64,000 nt of DNA from Acidobacteriota bacterium. Lineage in GTDB: Bacteria > Acidobacteriota > Blastocatellia > Pyrinomonadales > Pyrinomonadaceae. The position numbers were made by a program, and so were the translations under genes. Within the stretch, counting starts at the first letter, position 1. The number at the start of each line of letters is the position of its first letter. Where the stretch lies: NCBI GenBank assembly GCA_025463135.1, contig JAOAPY010000002.1:1-64000 (forward strand), given 5' to 3'. Under the pieces are notes generated by a model, which ran no database searches, was not told the DNA's origin, and was given only the letters and a program-made list of their open reading frames with translations. Of this stretch, positions 62,958 through 64,000 are shown piece after piece.

Positions 62958-63596
62958 ATGAATACAACTAAACTACGCAATAAAATCGGTGGCTTCATTC
63001 TGGCATTGGCAGTCGTACCAGGAATAACCATCGTGGCAAGCGCTACTGCGCAAGCCCAGAACAGGGCCCAGAACAGAGATCAGGATCAGGAGCAACGGAG
63101 CGGCGATTGGCAACGCGAGGGCCGGCGAAATCGCAATCGCAGCGATCGAGATGATCGGAACCAAAGTCGCAATCGCGACGATCGCTATCGTGACCGCAAC
63201 CGCGACGACCGCAATCGTGATCAAGACGATCGCTATCGCCAGAATCAACGGCGCGGTACCTACAATAACGGCTCATACGGCAACGGCTCGTACGGCAATG
63301 GTGGCTATGGCAACCGTGGCTATGGCAACCGCGGCGGTTACGGCAATGGCTCACAGGCTGCACAGCAGGGGTTTCAGGATGGCTTGAGCACGGGCGCAAG
63401 CGATGCGAGTCGGGGTCAGAGTTACAACCCGCAACGGTCGCACTTTTATCGCAACGGGAACAATGGCTATGGCGACCAGCAGTCCTACCGCAATGGCTTC
63501 ATTCAAGGATATCGGGAAGGCTACCAGCGCAACGGCGGCTACGGTCGCGGCGGCAATAACCGCGGGCGTAACATCGGCTCGCGATTTCCCTGGTAG
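62958..63596 (+). CDS. Secreted protein with R/N/D repeats and Gly-Tyr-Asn tail
   Basis: 212 residues from ATG 62958, six bases after GGAGG; upstream in-frame starts lack a signal. The signal peptide is GGFILALAVVPGITIVASATAQAQ. Residues about 50-105 repeat R, N, D and Q (DRDDRNQSRN, DRYRDRNRDD). Residues about 105-140 repeat GSYGNGSYGNGGYGNRGYGN. The rest (FQDGLSTGASDASRG, FIQGYREGYQ) holds two copies of a short helical motif common in small soil-bacterium proteins of unknown function. Likely periplasmic or surface-exposed. Confidence 0.8.
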   Translation: MNTTKLRNKIGGFILALAVVPGITIVASATAQAQNRAQNRDQDQEQRSGDWQREGRRNRNRSDRDDRNQSRNRDDRYRDRNRDDRNRDQDDRYRQNQRRGTYNNGSYGNGSYGNGGYGNRGYGNRGGYGNGSQAAQQGFQDGLSTGASDASRGQSYNPQRSHFYRNGNNGYGDQQSYRNGFIQGYREGYQRNGGYGRGGNNRGRNIGSRFPW

Positions 63597-63618
63597 GAAA
63601 TCGCTTAACTGCAGAATA

Positions 63619-63660
63619 TGAAAAGGCCGCGGCTGTTTACGCCGGCGGCCTTTCTTTATT
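63619..63660 (+). terminator. Rho-independent terminator
   Basis: Stem AAAGGCCGCGGC / GCCGGCGGCCTTT with one bulge and loop TGTTTAC, followed by CTTTATT, 25 bases after the secreted protein stop. Confidence 0.88.
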
Positions 63661-64000
63661 GGTGCGATTTCGTTTCCATCGTGGGTGGCGTCCGGGATTT
63701 GAGTTGTTACAGAACCGAGAGCGGTACGGCTCCCGGTACTGACCTCATTACTCAACTCGCACCTCTTTGAAGGCAATGAGGTCAGCACCACCACGCGGGT
63801 CGTGAGGTCCGTCGGATCGGCAGTATGAGGTCAAGTACCACCACGCGGTAGCGGGTGGGTCTGCTCCCAACAAGATCGCTGGGCACAACCCGGGTCTTCT
63901 CGTGCGGAAGAATCGACTGCGGGTTGAGTGGGTTCTGTAAGTAAAGTCGTGATGAAGACCCGTTAGGCTTCGTTCAGTCGGGTCTTTTTTTCAAAGACTG
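63661..64000. other. Right edge: repeats and a second terminator
   Basis: Holds a degenerate CAGAACCG...CTCCCGGT piece (63712-63752) like the inverted repeats of the second transposase, a CCACCACGCGGTAGCGGGTGG palindrome (63835-63864), and the terminator at 63955-63991. No gene. Confidence 0.55.
63955..63991 (+). terminator. Rho-independent terminator
   Basis: Stem AAGACCCG (63955-63962) and CGGGTCTT (63979-63986), loop of 16 bases, followed by a T-run to 63991. The transcript it ends is not identified. Confidence 0.8.

Overview
The window is a 64 kb chromosomal piece of a Gram-negative, moderately GC-rich bacterium. The mix of genes suggests Acidobacteriota, probably Blastocatellia: large secreted HYR/P-domain proteins, DUF4214 and FecR-type proteins, Wzm/Wzt and O-antigen ligase genes, and many palindromic repeats between genes. 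This placement is an inference from gene content; no rRNA or tRNA gene was seen.

Layout. (1) 0.2-8.2 kb: surface-polysaccharide genes, with two SAM methyltransferases, a polytopic membrane protein and a Wzt/Wzm ABC exporter. The exporter genes diverge, and the whole gap between them is filled by a RAYT transposase element with inverted arms of 7-bp repeats. (2) 8.5-10.7 kb: a FecR-type surface protein. (3) 11.3-19.1 kb: a defence island with a C5 cytosine methyltransferase, a GHKL (paraMORC/MutL-like) ATPase, a Z1 ATPase/helicase, a PD-(D/E)XK protein and a Vsr nuclease, followed by a decayed ORF6N gene. (4) 19.5-25.1 kb: YceI, a Tat lipoprotein of the intradiol dioxygenase family, an orphan gene, a methyltransferase carrying repeat insertions, and an O-antigen ligase-like protein with a PDZ-like insert. 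(5) 25.1-26.0 kb: a second tyrosine transposase between 31-bp inverted repeats. (6) 26.4-41.8 kb: two TPR proteins, thiE, thiD (with an in-frame palindromic insertion), a membrane glycosyltransferase-like protein, an amidohydrolase, cyclophilin, a HAD phosphatase, threonine synthase and an alkaline-phosphatase-superfamily protein. (7) 41.9-52.7 kb: two paralogous giant secreted proteins. (8) 53.3-61.7 kb: nitrogen metabolism, with a deoxyhypusine-synthase-like gene beside speA, then glnA and glnE. (9) 61.8-64.0 kb: three small genes and two terminators.

How the genes work together. The first block should methylate and export a polysaccharide. The defence genes run in one direction with very short gaps (17013/17010 overlap by GTGA) and form one restriction/modification-like unit. 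GlnE would reversibly adenylylate GlnA, whose target tyrosine is present. SpeA makes agmatine, and its DHS-like neighbour probably acts in the same polyamine route.

The most unusual feature is the density of dispersed repeats. At least six palindromic families and a family of symmetric 7-bp arrays fill most intergenic gaps, and members of two families also lie inside coding sequences.
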